Shown here: one piece after another, positions 33,827 to 42,347 of the stretch
How positions within the stretch are numbered: position 1 is the first letter of the stretch
Layout of the letters: every line of letters starts with the position of its first letter
Origin: Streptomyces termitum
Lineage (GTDB): Bacteria > Actinomycetota > Actinomycetes > Streptomycetales > Streptomycetaceae
Reading direction: 5' to 3'
Assembly (NCBI RefSeq): GCF_014650175.1
Contig: NZ_BMUL01000016.1
Location: 87,529 to 151,528 of the forward strand
Length of the DNA: 64,000 nucleotides
The notes under the pieces: model-generated
The model's input: only the letters and a program-made list of their open reading frames with translations
What the model was told of the DNA's origin: nothing
Databases searched by the model: none
Made by a program: the position numbers and the translations under genes

Positions 33827-33835
33827 TGTGGACAA
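33827..33835 (-). promoter_or_regulatory. DnaA box
   Basis: TGTGGACAA is the reverse complement of TTGTCCACA, the preferred Streptomyces DnaA box. It lies in the bkdA-bkdR intergenic region. Confidence 0.55.
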
Positions 33836-33893
33836 ACGGTTCTCCACGGCCTGAGATGGAGACAGGTCGTCCAACGGAGGAAGGCGGGGGGAC

Positions 33894-34460
33894 ATGGCGG
33901 ATGAACAAATGGCCGACGCCCGGGGCGGAACCCCGGAGGAGGCCGCGGGGGAGGGCGTGGGCGAGGTGCTCAGCGCGCCCCCGTACACACCGGCGTACGC
34001 CCTCCCGGCCCGGCCGCTGGACGCGATAGACCGCGACATCCTGCGACTGCTCCAGACGGACGGCCGGGCCTCGGTGCGGTCCGTCGCCGAGCGGGTGCAC
34101 GTCTCCCGGGCCAACGCCTACGCCCGGATCAACCGGCTCATCGACGACGGGGTGATCCGGGGCTTCAGCGCCCGGATCAACCACGAGCGGGCCGGCCACG
34201 GCGCCTCCGCCTACATCACCCTCAAGATCGTCCAGAACTCCTGGCGCACGGTCCGCGAGCAGCTCAAAGCACTGCCCGGCGCCGCGCACATCGCGCTGGT
34301 CAGCGGCGACTTCGATGTCCTGCTGCTGGTCCACACCCCGGACAACCGGACCCTGCGCGAGCTGGTCCTCACCCGGCTCCAGGCCATCCCCGAGGTGCTC
34401 TCCACCCGCACCCTGCTGGTCTTCGACGAACTGGACCTGGACGCGGAACCGGGGACCTGA
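33894..34460 (+). CDS. bkdR: Lrp/AsnC-family regulator BkdR
   Basis: 188 residues from ATG 33894. After a 35-residue disordered start, an AsnC HTH: LDAIDRDILRLLQTDGRASVRSVAERVHVSRANAYARINRLIDDGVIRGF, then the RAM ligand domain ASAYITLKIVQ ... HIALVSGDFDVLLLVHTPD. Lrp-type regulators sense amino acids; this one is placed to control the divergent bkdABC operon in response to branched-chain amino acids. Confidence 0.88.
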   Translation: MADEQMADARGGTPEEAAGEGVGEVLSAPPYTPAYALPARPLDAIDRDILRLLQTDGRASVRSVAERVHVSRANAYARINRLIDDGVIRGFSARINHERAGHGASAYITLKIVQNSWRTVREQLKALPGAAHIALVSGDFDVLLLVHTPDNRTLRELVLTRLQAIPEVLSTRTLLVFDELDLDAEPGT

Positions 34461-34483
34461 GGCGGGCACCCGGCGCTCTCACG

Positions 34484-34529
34484 CGGGAGGGGCGCGGCGG
34501 GGAAGGTTTTCCCCACCGCGCCCCTCCCG
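34484..34529. terminator. Bidirectional hairpin between bkdR and the TetR gene
   Basis: CGGGAGGGGCGCGG pairs with CCGCGCCCCTCCCG, extended inward by GGGGAA/TTCCCC across one mismatched pair, with a GGTT loop. It lies between convergent genes, with a TTTT in the + strand orientation. Confidence 0.75.
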
Positions 34530-34534
34530 TCCGC

Positions 34535-35125
34535 TCAGCGGGCCTTGCGGAGCCCGTCGAAGGCCATCCGGGCGACGGTCTCGGCGATCTGCGCGCGCTC
34601 CACCGGGTCCGGATGCGGCCGGTACCACTCCACCAGCGAGTTGATCATGCCGAAGAGGAGCCGGGTCGCGAGCCGGATGTCCACGTCGGACCGCAGGTCG
34701 CCCTCGGCCGCCGCCGCCCCGAGCAGATCGGCCACCCGGTGGTCGAACTCGCGGCGCCGCTCCATCGCCCACCGCTCGGTGGCCGTGTTGCCCCGCACCC
34801 GCAGCAGCAGCGTCACGTACGGCAGCTCGGCTATCAGCACCTCGACGGTGCGCCGGGTCACGTGCTCGACCCGCTCGACCGCCCGGCCGCCCTGCGCGCC
34901 CGGCTCGTCGAGGACCGCGAAGAGGCCGTCCAGGGCCCGGCTGACCGCCCGCCGCAGCAGCTCCTCCTTGCCCGCCACGTGGTGGTAGATCGAGGACTTG
35001 GAGATCCCGGCCGCCTTGGAGAGGTGCTCCATGGAGGTGCCGTCGTAGCCGCGCTCGTTGAAGACCCCCACCGCGACCGAGAGCAGCGTCTCGGGGGTGT
35101 AGGTGTCGCGCCTGGCCGTCGTCAT
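34535..35125 (-). CDS. TetR-family regulator, probable phenylacetate repressor (PaaR-like)
   Basis: 196 residues from ATG 35125. HTH in the first 55 residues: TPETLLSVAVGVFNERGYDGTSMEHLSKAAGISKSSIYHHVAGKEELLRRAV. The C-terminal domain (EFDHRVADLLGAAAAEGDLRSDVDIRLATRLLFGMINSLVEWYR) matches TetR regulators of acyl-CoA or phenylacetate metabolism. Starts 1 bp after the 3-hydroxyacyl-CoA dehydrogenase stop, so it is in that operon. Two 14-bp ACCGNNCGNNCGGT palindromes in front of paaN and paaA are its likely targets, giving autoregulation, since the first also covers its own operon promoter. Effector probably phenylacetyl-CoA (inference). Confidence 0.82.
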   Translation of the reverse strand: MTTARRDTYTPETLLSVAVGVFNERGYDGTSMEHLSKAAGISKSSIYHHVAGKEELLRRAVSRALDGLFAVLDEPGAQGGRAVERVEHVTRRTVEVLIAELPYVTLLLRVRGNTATERWAMERRREFDHRVADLLGAAAAEGDLRSDVDIRLATRLLFGMINSLVEWYRPHPDPVERAQIAETVARMAFDGLRKAR

Positions 35126-35126
35126 G

Positions 35127-36680
35127 TCACTCGCCGCCCATCTCTGCGTAGGTCCGGCGGTAGAGCGCCAGGGAGGGTGCGTAGCGCCCGGTGGGCACGC
35201 GCGCGTGCAGCTCGTCGAGGAGTTCGTGCGCCCACGCGGCCCCGAGCCGTCGGCCCCATTCGACGGGGCCGACGGGGTAGTTGACGCCCAGCCGCATGGC
35301 GGTGTCGATGTCCTCGGCGGAGGCGACGCCCTTGGCGACGGCGTCGGCGGCGAGGTCGACCAGCATCGCCACCGTACGGGCGACGATCATGCCGGGGACG
35401 TCCCCGATGACGCTGACCTTCTTGCCGAGCGCCTGGAAGAGGCCGATCGCGCCGCGCAGCGTCTCCCAGGAGGTGACCTCGGAGGCCGAGAGGACGATCC
35501 GGGTCGCCGCCCGGTAGTCGAGGGCCAGGTCGAAGTAGACGACGTCCCGGAACTCGACCGAGGTCTGGCCGTCGGCGAGCGCGAGCTGGCCCCCGCCCGG
35601 CAGCAGGATCCGGGTGCCCCGGTCCTCCTCCGTCTCGCGCACCTCGATGCCGGCCTCGCGGACCATGGCGATCAGCTCGCCGGCCGGGCCGAGCCCGCCC
35701 TCGACGGTGATCGTGTCCGGGGCCTCGGCCGGCGGCGCGGTGTGCGGCGCGGGCCGCTCGGCGTCCCCCTCGTACGGGAACCAGCCGCGGCCGGTCTTGC
35801 GGCCGAGGCGGCCGGACTCGACGAGCCGCCGCTGCGCCAGCGAGGGCGTGAACTTGGGGTCCTGGAAGAAGGAGTCCCACACGGAGCGGGTCACGGCCTC
35901 GTTGACGTCCTGGCCGATCAGGTCGGTCAGTTCGAAGGGGCCCATGCGGAAGCCGCCGCACTCGCGCAGCGCCGCGTCGATGGTGGCCGGGTCGGCGCCG
36001 CCCTCCTCGTACACGCGGAACGCCTCCGCGTAGAAGGGCCGGGCGATCCGGTTGACGATGAAGCCGGGGGTGTCGGCGCACCGCACCGGCGTCTTGCCCC
36101 AGCCCTTCACCGTCGCGTACGCGCGCGTGGCGGCGGACTCGTCGGTGGCGAAGCCGCGGACGACCTCGACGAGCGGGAGCAGCGGCGCCGGGTTGAAGAA
36201 GTGCAGGCCGACGAAGCGGCCGGGCAGGCGCAGGCCCCCGCCGATGGCGGTGACGGAGAGGGAGGAGGTGTTGGTGGCGAGGAGGGCGTCGTCGGCGACG
36301 ACCTCCTCCAGGGCGGCGAAGAGGCTCCGTTTGACGGCCAGGTCCTCGACGATCGCCTCGACGACGAGGGCGGCGTCGGCGAGGTCGGCGAGGTCGGCGG
36401 CGGCGTGCAGCCGGCCGGCGGCGTCCTCGCGGGCGGCGGCGTCCAGGCGGCCCTTCTCGACGAGGCGGTCGAGGCGGGCGCGGATCGCGCCGACGGCCTC
36501 GGCGGCCCGGTCGGGCGCGCTGTCGTACAGGCGCACCGGGTGGCCGGCGACCAGCGCCACCTGCGCGATGCCCTGGCCCATGGTCCCGGTGCCGACGACG
36601 GCGACGGTCCGGTTCCGGTCGACGGCCTCGTCCATGGCGGCGCTCCCCCTGACGGTCACGGCGCTCGTGTCGGCGCTCAT
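35127..36680 (-). CDS. paaH: 3-hydroxyacyl-CoA dehydrogenase (PaaH-like)
   Basis: 517 residues from ATG 36680, with GGGGAGG upstream. NAD-binding Rossmann domain VAVVGTGTMGQGIAQVALVAGH (about 20-45), SSLSVTAIGGGLRLPGRFVGLHFFNPAPLLPLVEVV with catalytic His, TPGFIVNRIARPFYAEA, then two successive 3HCDH C-terminal domains (FRMGPFELTDLIG and VPGMIVARTVAMLVDLA...VNYPVGPVEWG). This double-C-domain form is that of PaaH, which oxidises 3-hydroxyadipyl-CoA in phenylacetate breakdown; a general beta-oxidation role is also possible. Confidence 0.85.
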   Translation of the reverse strand: MSADTSAVTVRGSAAMDEAVDRNRTVAVVGTGTMGQGIAQVALVAGHPVRLYDSAPDRAAEAVGAIRARLDRLVEKGRLDAAAREDAAGRLHAAADLADLADAALVVEAIVEDLAVKRSLFAALEEVVADDALLATNTSSLSVTAIGGGLRLPGRFVGLHFFNPAPLLPLVEVVRGFATDESAATRAYATVKGWGKTPVRCADTPGFIVNRIARPFYAEAFRVYEEGGADPATIDAALRECGGFRMGPFELTDLIGQDVNEAVTRSVWDSFFQDPKFTPSLAQRRLVESGRLGRKTGRGWFPYEGDAERPAPHTAPPAEAPDTITVEGGLGPAGELIAMVREAGIEVRETEEDRGTRILLPGGGQLALADGQTSVEFRDVVYFDLALDYRAATRIVLSASEVTSWETLRGAIGLFQALGKKVSVIGDVPGMIVARTVAMLVDLAADAVAKGVASAEDIDTAMRLGVNYPVGPVEWGRRLGAAWAHELLDELHARVPTGRYAPSLALYRRTYAEMGGE

Positions 36681-36702
36681 AGGAGTGATCCTCCCCGATG
36701 GG

Positions 36703-36711
36703 TTTTCCACA
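36703..36711 (+). promoter_or_regulatory. Near-consensus DnaA box
   Basis: TTTTCCACA, one mismatch from TTGTCCACA, between paaH and paaN. Weak by itself. Confidence 0.3.
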
Positions 36712-36727
36712 GGATCGGCGGACCCCC

Positions 36728-36755
36728 TTGTCCCGACCGATCGTTCGGTTACTCT
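36728..36755 (+). promoter_or_regulatory. paaN promoter with TetR-type operator in the spacer
   Basis: TTGTCC (36728-36733), 16-bp spacer, TACTCT (36750-36755). The palindrome ACCGATCGTTCGGT (36736-36749) fills the spacer, fits ACCGNNCGNNCGGT and has a reverse-complement twin before paaA. Binding here would block polymerase. It also serves the divergent paaH-tetR unit. Confidence 0.75.
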
Positions 36756-36804
36756 AACTCCGTACGCGTCTCCCTGCCCAGCTCGACGAGGAGTTGGTCC
36801 ATCC

Positions 36805-38502
36805 ATGGCCACCGCCCAGCCGACCACCGACGTTCTGGCCGAGAAGCACCGGCCCACCCTCGACCAGGCCCTCGCCACCCTCCGCAGCCGCGCCTACTGG
36901 TCGCCGTACCCGGAGCACCCGAAGGCGTACGGCGCGGACGGCTCGCTGGACGCGGAGGCCGGCCTGGCGGCCCACCGGGCCGTGCTGAACACCCGCTTCG
37001 ACCTCGACCAGCCGGGCACCGACGGCTGGACCGGCGGCGAGATCTCGCCCTACGGCCCCGAGCTCGGCGTCGAGTACCCGCACGCCGACCCCGACGTGCT
37101 GCTGCCCGCGATGCGCGCCGGGCTGCCCGCCTGGCGGGACGCGGGGCCGGAGGCGCGCGCCCTGGTCTGCCTGGAGATCCTGGCCCGGATCTCGGCCCGC
37201 ACCCACGAGTTCGCCCACGCCGTCATGCACACCAGCGGCCAGGCGTTCCTGATGGCGTTCCAGGCCGGCGGCCCGCACGCCCAGGACCGCGGCCTGGAGG
37301 CGGTGGCGTACGCGTACGAGGAGCAGACCCGCACCCCCGCGGGCCGGGCCTCCTGGTCCAAGCCCCAGGGCAAGCGGGACCCGCTGGAGCTGAGCAAGGA
37401 GTTCACCCCGGTCGGCCGCGGCGTCGCCCTGGTCATCGGCTGCAACACCTTCCCGACGTGGAACGGCTACCCGGGCCTGTTCGCCTCCCTCGCGACCGGG
37501 AACGCGGTGCTGGTCAAGCCGCACCCGCGCGCGGTGCTGCCGCTGGCGCTGACCGTGCGGACGGCCCGCGAGGTGCTCGCCGAGCACGGCTTCGACCCGA
37601 ACCTGGTGGCGCTGGCCACCGAGCGGCCCGGCGAGGGCATCGCCAAGACCCTGGCGCTGCGCCCGGAGATCCGGATCATCGACTACACCGGCTCGACCGC
37701 CTTCGGCGACTGGCTGGAGGCCAACGCCCGCCAGGCGCAGGTCTACACGGAGAAGGCCGGCGTCAACACGGTGCTGATCGACTCCACCGACGACTACAAG
37801 GGGATGCTGTCCAACCTGGCGTTCTCGCTGTCGCTGTACAGCGGCCAGATGTGCACCACCCCGCAGAACCTGCTGATCCCGCGCGACGGCATCGCCACCG
37901 ACCAGGGCCCGAAGTCGTACGACGAGGTGGTGGCCGATCTGGCGGGCGCGGTCGGCGGCCTCCTCGGCGACGACGCCAGGGCGAACGCGCTGCTGGGCGC
38001 GCTGGTCAACCCGGACGTGAAGGCCCGCCTGGAGGCGGCGGCCGGCCTGGGCGAGGTCGCGCTGGCCTCCCGCGAGGTGGCCCACCCGGACTTCCCGGAC
38101 GCGGTCGTCCGCACCCCGGTCGTGGTGAAGCTGGACGGCTCCAAGCCGGACGCGGAGGCGGCGTACCTCTCCGAGTGCTTCGGCCCGATCTCCTTCGCGG
38201 TCTCGGTGGACTCCACGGCGGACGCCCTGGAGCTGCTGCGGCGCACGATCCGCGAGAAGGGCGCGATGACCGTCGGCGCGTACACGACCTCCGCCTCCAC
38301 CGAGCGGGCCGTGGAGGAGGTCTGCCTGGAGGAGTCGGCGCAGCTGTCGCTGAACCTGACGGGCGGGGTGTACGTGAACCAGACGGCCGCCTTCTCCGAC
38401 TTCCACGGCTCGGGCGGCAACCCTGCGGCGAACGCGGCGCTGTGCGACGGCGCCTTCGTCTCCAACCGCTTCCGGGTGGTGGAGGTCCGCCGCCAGGCCT
38501 GA
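36805..38502 (+). CDS. paaN: Phenylacetate degradation protein PaaN (aldehyde dehydrogenase family)
   Basis: 565 residues from ATG 36805. The aldehyde dehydrogenase superfamily fold is shown by ALVIGCNTFPTWNGYPGLFASLATGNAVLVKPHP, IDYTGSTAFGDWLEANA (NAD-binding turn) and LYSGQMCTTPQNLLIPRDG with the catalytic-type Cys. It is the PaaN form without the C-terminal MaoC hydratase domain of PaaZ, so ring cleavage of oxepin-CoA would need a separate hydratase encoded elsewhere. Operator-controlled promoter directly upstream. Confidence 0.92.
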   Translation: MATAQPTTDVLAEKHRPTLDQALATLRSRAYWSPYPEHPKAYGADGSLDAEAGLAAHRAVLNTRFDLDQPGTDGWTGGEISPYGPELGVEYPHADPDVLLPAMRAGLPAWRDAGPEARALVCLEILARISARTHEFAHAVMHTSGQAFLMAFQAGGPHAQDRGLEAVAYAYEEQTRTPAGRASWSKPQGKRDPLELSKEFTPVGRGVALVIGCNTFPTWNGYPGLFASLATGNAVLVKPHPRAVLPLALTVRTAREVLAEHGFDPNLVALATERPGEGIAKTLALRPEIRIIDYTGSTAFGDWLEANARQAQVYTEKAGVNTVLIDSTDDYKGMLSNLAFSLSLYSGQMCTTPQNLLIPRDGIATDQGPKSYDEVVADLAGAVGGLLGDDARANALLGALVNPDVKARLEAAAGLGEVALASREVAHPDFPDAVVRTPVVVKLDGSKPDAEAAYLSECFGPISFAVSVDSTADALELLRRTIREKGAMTVGAYTTSASTERAVEEVCLEESAQLSLNLTGGVYVNQTAAFSDFHGSGGNPAANAALCDGAFVSNRFRVVEVRRQA

Positions 38503-38511
38503 CGGCGGCGC

Positions 38512-38534
38512 GGGCGGGGCCCGGAGCCCCGCCC
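38512..38534. terminator. Hairpin between convergent paaN and trmH-like genes
   Basis: GGGCGGGGC (38512-38520), loop CCGGA, GCCCCGCCC (38526-38534): perfect 9-bp stem. Confidence 0.65.
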
Positions 38535-38542
38535 CGTACCCC

Positions 38543-39220
38543 TCAGGGGGTGTCGATCTCCGCGTAGCGCTGCACCCACGCGTGCATGGCGATCGCGGCG
38601 GCGGCCCCGGCGTTGATCGACCGGGTGGAGCCGAACTGGGCGATCGAGCAGACCGTCCGCACATGGCGGCGGGCCTCCTCGGTCAGCCCGGGGCCCTCCT
38701 GCCCGAAGAGGAGCACGCAGCGGCGGGGCAGCACGGTCCGCTCCAGCGGCACCGAGCCCGGCAGGTTGTCGATGCCGATGATCGGCAGGTCCTCGGCGGC
38801 CGCCCAGGCGGTGAGCGCCTCGGTGTCGGGGTGGTGCCGCACGTGCTGGTAGCGGTCGGTGACCATGGCGCCGCGCCGGTTCCAGCGGCGGCGCCCCACG
38901 ATGTGGACCTCCTTCGCCAGGAAGGCGTTGGCGGTCCGCACCACCGAGCCGATGTTGAAGTCGTGACCCCAGTTCTCCACGGCCACGTGGAAGTCGTGGC
39001 GACGGGTGTCGAGGTCGGCGACGATCGCCTCCCGCGTCCAGTACCGGTAGCGGTCGACGACGTTGCGCCGGTCGCCCCCGGCCAGCAGTTCGCGGTCGTG
39101 GCGCGAGTCCTCGGGCCACGGCTCGGGGTGCGGGCCGACGCCGATCGCGGTGCCGTAGCCGTCGTCGTACTGGAGCGGTTCGGCCCCGGTCGGGTCGGGG
39201 TGTTCTTCGGTGGTGCTCAC
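38543..39220 (-). CDS. TrmH/SpoU-family RNA 2'-O-methyltransferase
   Basis: 225 residues from GTG 39220. SPOUT hallmarks: WGHDFNIGSVVRTANAFLAKEVHIVG (motif 1, NxxxxxRT), RRCVLLFGQEGPGLTEEARR (motif 2) and AQFGSTRSINAGAAAAIAMHAW (motif 3, S-x-N-x-x-x-A). The N-terminal extension (EHPDPTGAEPLQYDDGYG) is variable in the family. Modifies tRNA or rRNA ribose; target unknown. Its GTG overlaps the HTTM gene stop, so it is third in that operon. Confidence 0.9.
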   Translation of the reverse strand: MSTTEEHPDPTGAEPLQYDDGYGTAIGVGPHPEPWPEDSRHDRELLAGGDRRNVVDRYRYWTREAIVADLDTRRHDFHVAVENWGHDFNIGSVVRTANAFLAKEVHIVGRRRWNRRGAMVTDRYQHVRHHPDTEALTAWAAAEDLPIIGIDNLPGSVPLERTVLPRRCVLLFGQEGPGLTEEARRHVRTVCSIAQFGSTRSINAGAAAAIAMHAWVQRYAEIDTP

Positions 39221-40485
39221 CCGACGAGGGTACGGGGGGCGGTCTCGTCGCCGGTCCCCCCGCCGGACTCCTCCGCGTCCTCCCCGGCGGGGCGCTGCGG
39301 CGGCAGGTCGGCGGCGGGGGTCCGGCGCAGCAGCCGGTCCCGGCCCCGGGCGGCCCGCGTGCCCAGCCACACCAGGAAGGCGGTGGGCAGGAAGACGGCG
39401 TCGGCGGCGATCATCGCGAGCGAGAAGGCCGGCAGGCCGAGCAGGAGCGCGATGCCCGCGTGCTCCAGCATCATCGCGACCAGCAGCACGTTCTTGACCT
39501 TGCGGTTGAAGAGCGTGAACGGGAAGGCGACCTGCACGATGACGGTGCCGTAGCTGAGCAGCATGACCATGATCCCGCTGGAGGCGAGGAGGTCGGACAG
39601 CGCCGGCCAGGGCGTGAAGTAGTCCAGGTGCAGCGGGTAGAACAGGGCGGTGCCGTCCTGCCAGCGCGAGCCCTGGATCTTGTACCAGCCGGCGGTGGCG
39701 TAGATCAGGCAGACCTCGGCCATGAGGACCGCGAGGACCGCGTTGTGGGTGAGGTGGCCGAGGACGTCGAGCAGGGTGCGGGGCTCCCCGGGCGCGTACT
39801 GCTCCACCAGCCACCACAGGCCCTGGCCGAGCCAGAGCACCCACAGCAGCACGTACATCCACCACTCGCCGGTGACCGGGCTGAACCATGTCGCGGCGAC
39901 CAGGAAGCCGCCGAGGACGACCCACAGGACCGGTCCCGCGAGCTCCGGCCGCTTCTCGTCCCGGGCGGCCCGCCGGGCGGCCCTGCGGGCGTCCAGGGAC
40001 CACACCTGGCCGCAGCGGACCAGGGTGAGGTAGAGGGCGACGAGGTGCACCACGTTGTCGCCGCCGTCGCCGAGGAAGACGGAGCGGTTCTGCAGCGAGA
40101 GCGCCCCGACCATGAAGACCACCGAGGCGGCCCGGGTGTGCCAGCCGAGGAGCATCGCCAGCGCGCCGAGCACCGCGAGCCCGTAGACCGCCTCGAACCA
40201 GAGGGTGCCGTCGGACCACATCAGGACGGAGAAGGCGCGGTTGTCGGCGATCAGCCGACGGGCCATGTCGAAGGACCAGGGGCCGTCGGGGCCGTACAGC
40301 TCGTGCCGGTTCGGGAATTCGCGCACCAGGAAGAGGAGCCAGGTCAGCGCGAAGCCGATCCGGACGATCGCCGTCTGGTACGGGCCCAGCGAGCGCGAGG
40401 TGACGGTCTGCGCCGCCTTCGCCAGCCGGCGGTCGAGCGGCACGCGCGCCGGAGCCGCGGCCGGGTCGGGGCTGGGGGCGGTCAT
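39217..40485 (-). CDS. HTTM-domain membrane protein (vitamin K carboxylase-like, SdpB-like)
   Basis: 422 residues from ATG 40485. About 7-8 helices with the HTTM pattern: RIGFALTWLLFLVREFPNRHELYGPDGPWSF, YLTLVRCGQVWSLDA, IYATAGWYKIQGSRWQDGTALFYPL (the GWYKIQGSRWQDG loop conserved in the family) and PFTLFNRKVKNVLLVAMMLEHAG. HTTM proteins are predicted membrane enzymes or processing factors related to gamma-glutamyl carboxylase; SdpB of the Bacillus SDP toxin system belongs here. Coupled by a 4-bp overlap to a DUF5819 gene, an SdpA-like partner. Confidence 0.85.
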   Translation of the reverse strand: MTAPSPDPAAAPARVPLDRRLAKAAQTVTSRSLGPYQTAIVRIGFALTWLLFLVREFPNRHELYGPDGPWSFDMARRLIADNRAFSVLMWSDGTLWFEAVYGLAVLGALAMLLGWHTRAASVVFMVGALSLQNRSVFLGDGGDNVVHLVALYLTLVRCGQVWSLDARRAARRAARDEKRPELAGPVLWVVLGGFLVAATWFSPVTGEWWMYVLLWVLWLGQGLWWLVEQYAPGEPRTLLDVLGHLTHNAVLAVLMAEVCLIYATAGWYKIQGSRWQDGTALFYPLHLDYFTPWPALSDLLASSGIMVMLLSYGTVIVQVAFPFTLFNRKVKNVLLVAMMLEHAGIALLLGLPAFSLAMIAADAVFLPTAFLVWLGTRAARGRDRLLRRTPAADLPPQRPAGEDAEESGGGTGDETAPRTLVG

Positions 40486-41171
40486 CGGCTCGTCTCCGTG
40501 CGGGCGCGGTCGGCGTCGGTGATGTCCCACCAGGGCATCACCCGGGCGGAGGACTGGGTGGAGTTCTTCTCGTCGCTCCAGTGCGGGGCGGGCACCGGCC
40601 GGGAGACCCGGCGGAGCTGGATCCGCTCGACCTTCCCTCCGACGTCGGCGCGCGCGCCGGGCCCCTCGATGCGGAGCAGCACGATGCGGCGCATGTACTC
40701 CTCCGAGAGCCGGCCGCGGGTGCCCTTGGGGCGCCCCTCGTCGTCGTGCGCGGTGCCGTACCAGTCGACGGCGCGGCGCAGCAGGTTCTGCTGGGCGTGG
40801 CTGGGGAAGACGTTGCCCCGGATGTCCTCGGCGTCCTGCGCGGTCAGGTCGATCCAGTTGGTGACGTGGCTCCCGCCGGGCCCGGCGACCTGGGCACGGA
40901 CCTGGAGCGAGATGTTCTGCTGGAGCGGGTTGGGCGCGAAGAGCTTCCAGTTCTGCTCGAACTCGGGGTAGATCCAGTCGTCCACGGCCTGCCCGTGCTG
41001 CTTGGTGAGCGTGTTCGACGGCGCCACGTGCAGGAAGACCATGGCCAGGTGCAGGCAGGCGAGGACGGCCAGGGCGGCGAGGGCCACCGCGGCGACGATC
41101 TGGTACGGCAGGGACAGCGCCAGGATCCCCCCGGTCGGCCGCCGCTCGCTGCCGTCGATGTGCGCGCTCAT
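40482..41171 (-). CDS. DUF5819 family membrane-anchored protein (SdpA-like)
   Basis: 229 residues from ATG 41171 with GGGGTGGG just upstream. One N-terminal helix (about 17-45, ALSLPYQIVAAVALAALAVLACLHLAMVF) and an external domain containing WIYPEFEQNWKLFAPNPLQQN, the W-x-x-F-x-x-NP pattern reminiscent of SdpA, and IVLLRIEGPG. The adjacent HTTM gene is the SdpB-like half. In Bacillus SdpA and SdpB mature the SdpC toxin; no SdpC-like gene is visible here, so the substrate is unknown. First gene of a DUF5819-HTTM-TrmH unit. Confidence 0.82.
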   Translation of the reverse strand: MSAHIDGSERRPTGGILALSLPYQIVAAVALAALAVLACLHLAMVFLHVAPSNTLTKQHGQAVDDWIYPEFEQNWKLFAPNPLQQNISLQVRAQVAGPGGSHVTNWIDLTAQDAEDIRGNVFPSHAQQNLLRRAVDWYGTAHDDEGRPKGTRGRLSEEYMRRIVLLRIEGPGARADVGGKVERIQLRRVSRPVPAPHWSDEKNSTQSSARVMPWWDITDADRARTETSR

Positions 41172-41305
41172 CCCACCCCGATCCCGGGCTTCCCGACCCG
41201 ATCCCGAACCCACGGCGACCCGCTCGCCCGCGCCCCGGACGGGGCGGGCGGTCATCCACAGGGTTGACACCCTACGGGCCGCCGACCCACCATTGAAGTC
41301 ATTGA

Positions 41306-41319
41306 ACCGAACGATCGGT
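41306..41319 (+). promoter_or_regulatory. TetR (PaaR)-type operator upstream of paaABCDE
   Basis: ACCGAACGATCGGT is the exact reverse complement of the paaN operator and fits ACCGNNCGNNCGGT; the match extends to 18 bp. It is 15 bp before the paaA ATG, a position fit for blocking initiation. Confidence 0.78.
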
Positions 41320-41333
41320 CGGTAGGGGGTCCG

Positions 41334-42347
41334 ATGACCGCAGGAACGGCAGGGACGGCGATGACCGCGCGAGCACCCGGCACGGACGCCGCGGACGCGG
41401 CGGCACAGGCCGCCCGCGAGGCGGTGTTCGACGCCGCCGTCGCCGCCGACGAGCGCATCGAGCCGCGCGACTGGATGCCGGAGGCGTACCGCGCCACCCT
41501 CGTCCGCCAGATCGCGCAGCACGCCCACTCCGAGATCATCGGCATGCAGCCCGAGGCCAACTGGATCACCCGCGCGCCCTCGCTGCGCCGCAAGGCCATC
41601 CTCATGGCCAAGGTCCAGGACGAGGCCGGCCACGGGCTGTACCTGTACAGCGCCGCCGAGACCCTCGGCGTCAGCCGCGACGAGCTCCTCGACAAGCTCC
41701 ACACCGGCCGCCAGAAGTACTCCTCGATCTTCAACTACCCCACCCTGACCTGGGCCGACGTCGGCGCCATCGGCTGGCTCGTCGACGGCGCCGCCATCAC
41801 CAACCAGGTCCCCCTCTGCCGCTGCTCCTACGGCCCCTACGCCCGCGCGATGGTCCGGGTCTGCAAGGAGGAGTCCTTCCACCAGCGCCAGGGGTACGAG
41901 GCCCTCCTCGCCCTCTCCCGGGGCACCGAGGCCCAGCACGCCATGGCGCAGGACGCGGTGAACCGCTGGTGGTGGCCGTCTCTGATGATGTTCGGCCCGC
42001 CCGACGACGAGTCCGCCCACTCCGCCCGCTCGATGGCCTGGAAGATCAAGCGGCACTCCAACGACGAACTGCGCCAGCGCTTCGTCGACATCGCCGCCCC
42101 GCAGGCCGAGGCCCTCGGCCTCACCCTCCCCGACCCCGACCTGAAGTGGAACGAGGAGCGCGGGCACCACGACTTCGGCCCCATCGACTGGACCGAGTTC
42201 CGGGACGTCCTCAAGGGCAACGGCCCCTGCAACGAACAGCGCATCACCCAGCGCCGCCGGGCCCACGAGGACGGCACCTGGGTCCGCGAGGCCGCCGCGG
42301 CCCACGCACGCAAGCACACCGCACAGCCCGGGGAGGCACAGGCATGA
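41334..42347 (+). CDS. paaA: Phenylacetyl-CoA epoxidase subunit PaaA (catalytic)
   Basis: 337 residues from ATG 41334. Ferritin-like di-iron fold: ligands in MAKVQDEAGHGLYLYSAAETLG (E-x-x-H) and VRVCKEESFHQRQGYEALL (E-E-x-x-H), plus an upstream Glu. The sequences QIAQHAHSEIIGMQPEANWI and WWWPSLMMFGPPDD are characteristic of PaaA. The PaaABC(E) complex epoxidises the ring of phenylacetyl-CoA. Its first 30 residues are a variable extension. Confidence 0.95.
   Translation: MTAGTAGTAMTARAPGTDAADAAAQAAREAVFDAAVAADERIEPRDWMPEAYRATLVRQIAQHAHSEIIGMQPEANWITRAPSLRRKAILMAKVQDEAGHGLYLYSAAETLGVSRDELLDKLHTGRQKYSSIFNYPTLTWADVGAIGWLVDGAAITNQVPLCRCSYGPYARAMVRVCKEESFHQRQGYEALLALSRGTEAQHAMAQDAVNRWWWPSLMMFGPPDDESAHSARSMAWKIKRHSNDELRQRFVDIAAPQAEALGLTLPDPDLKWNEERGHHDFGPIDWTEFRDVLKGNGPCNEQRITQRRRAHEDGTWVREAAAAHARKHTAQPGEAQA

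Noticed and set aside
41264..41269. TTGACA as -35 of the paaA promoter
   Set aside because: No acceptable -10 at 16-19 bp; the true promoter position is unresolved.
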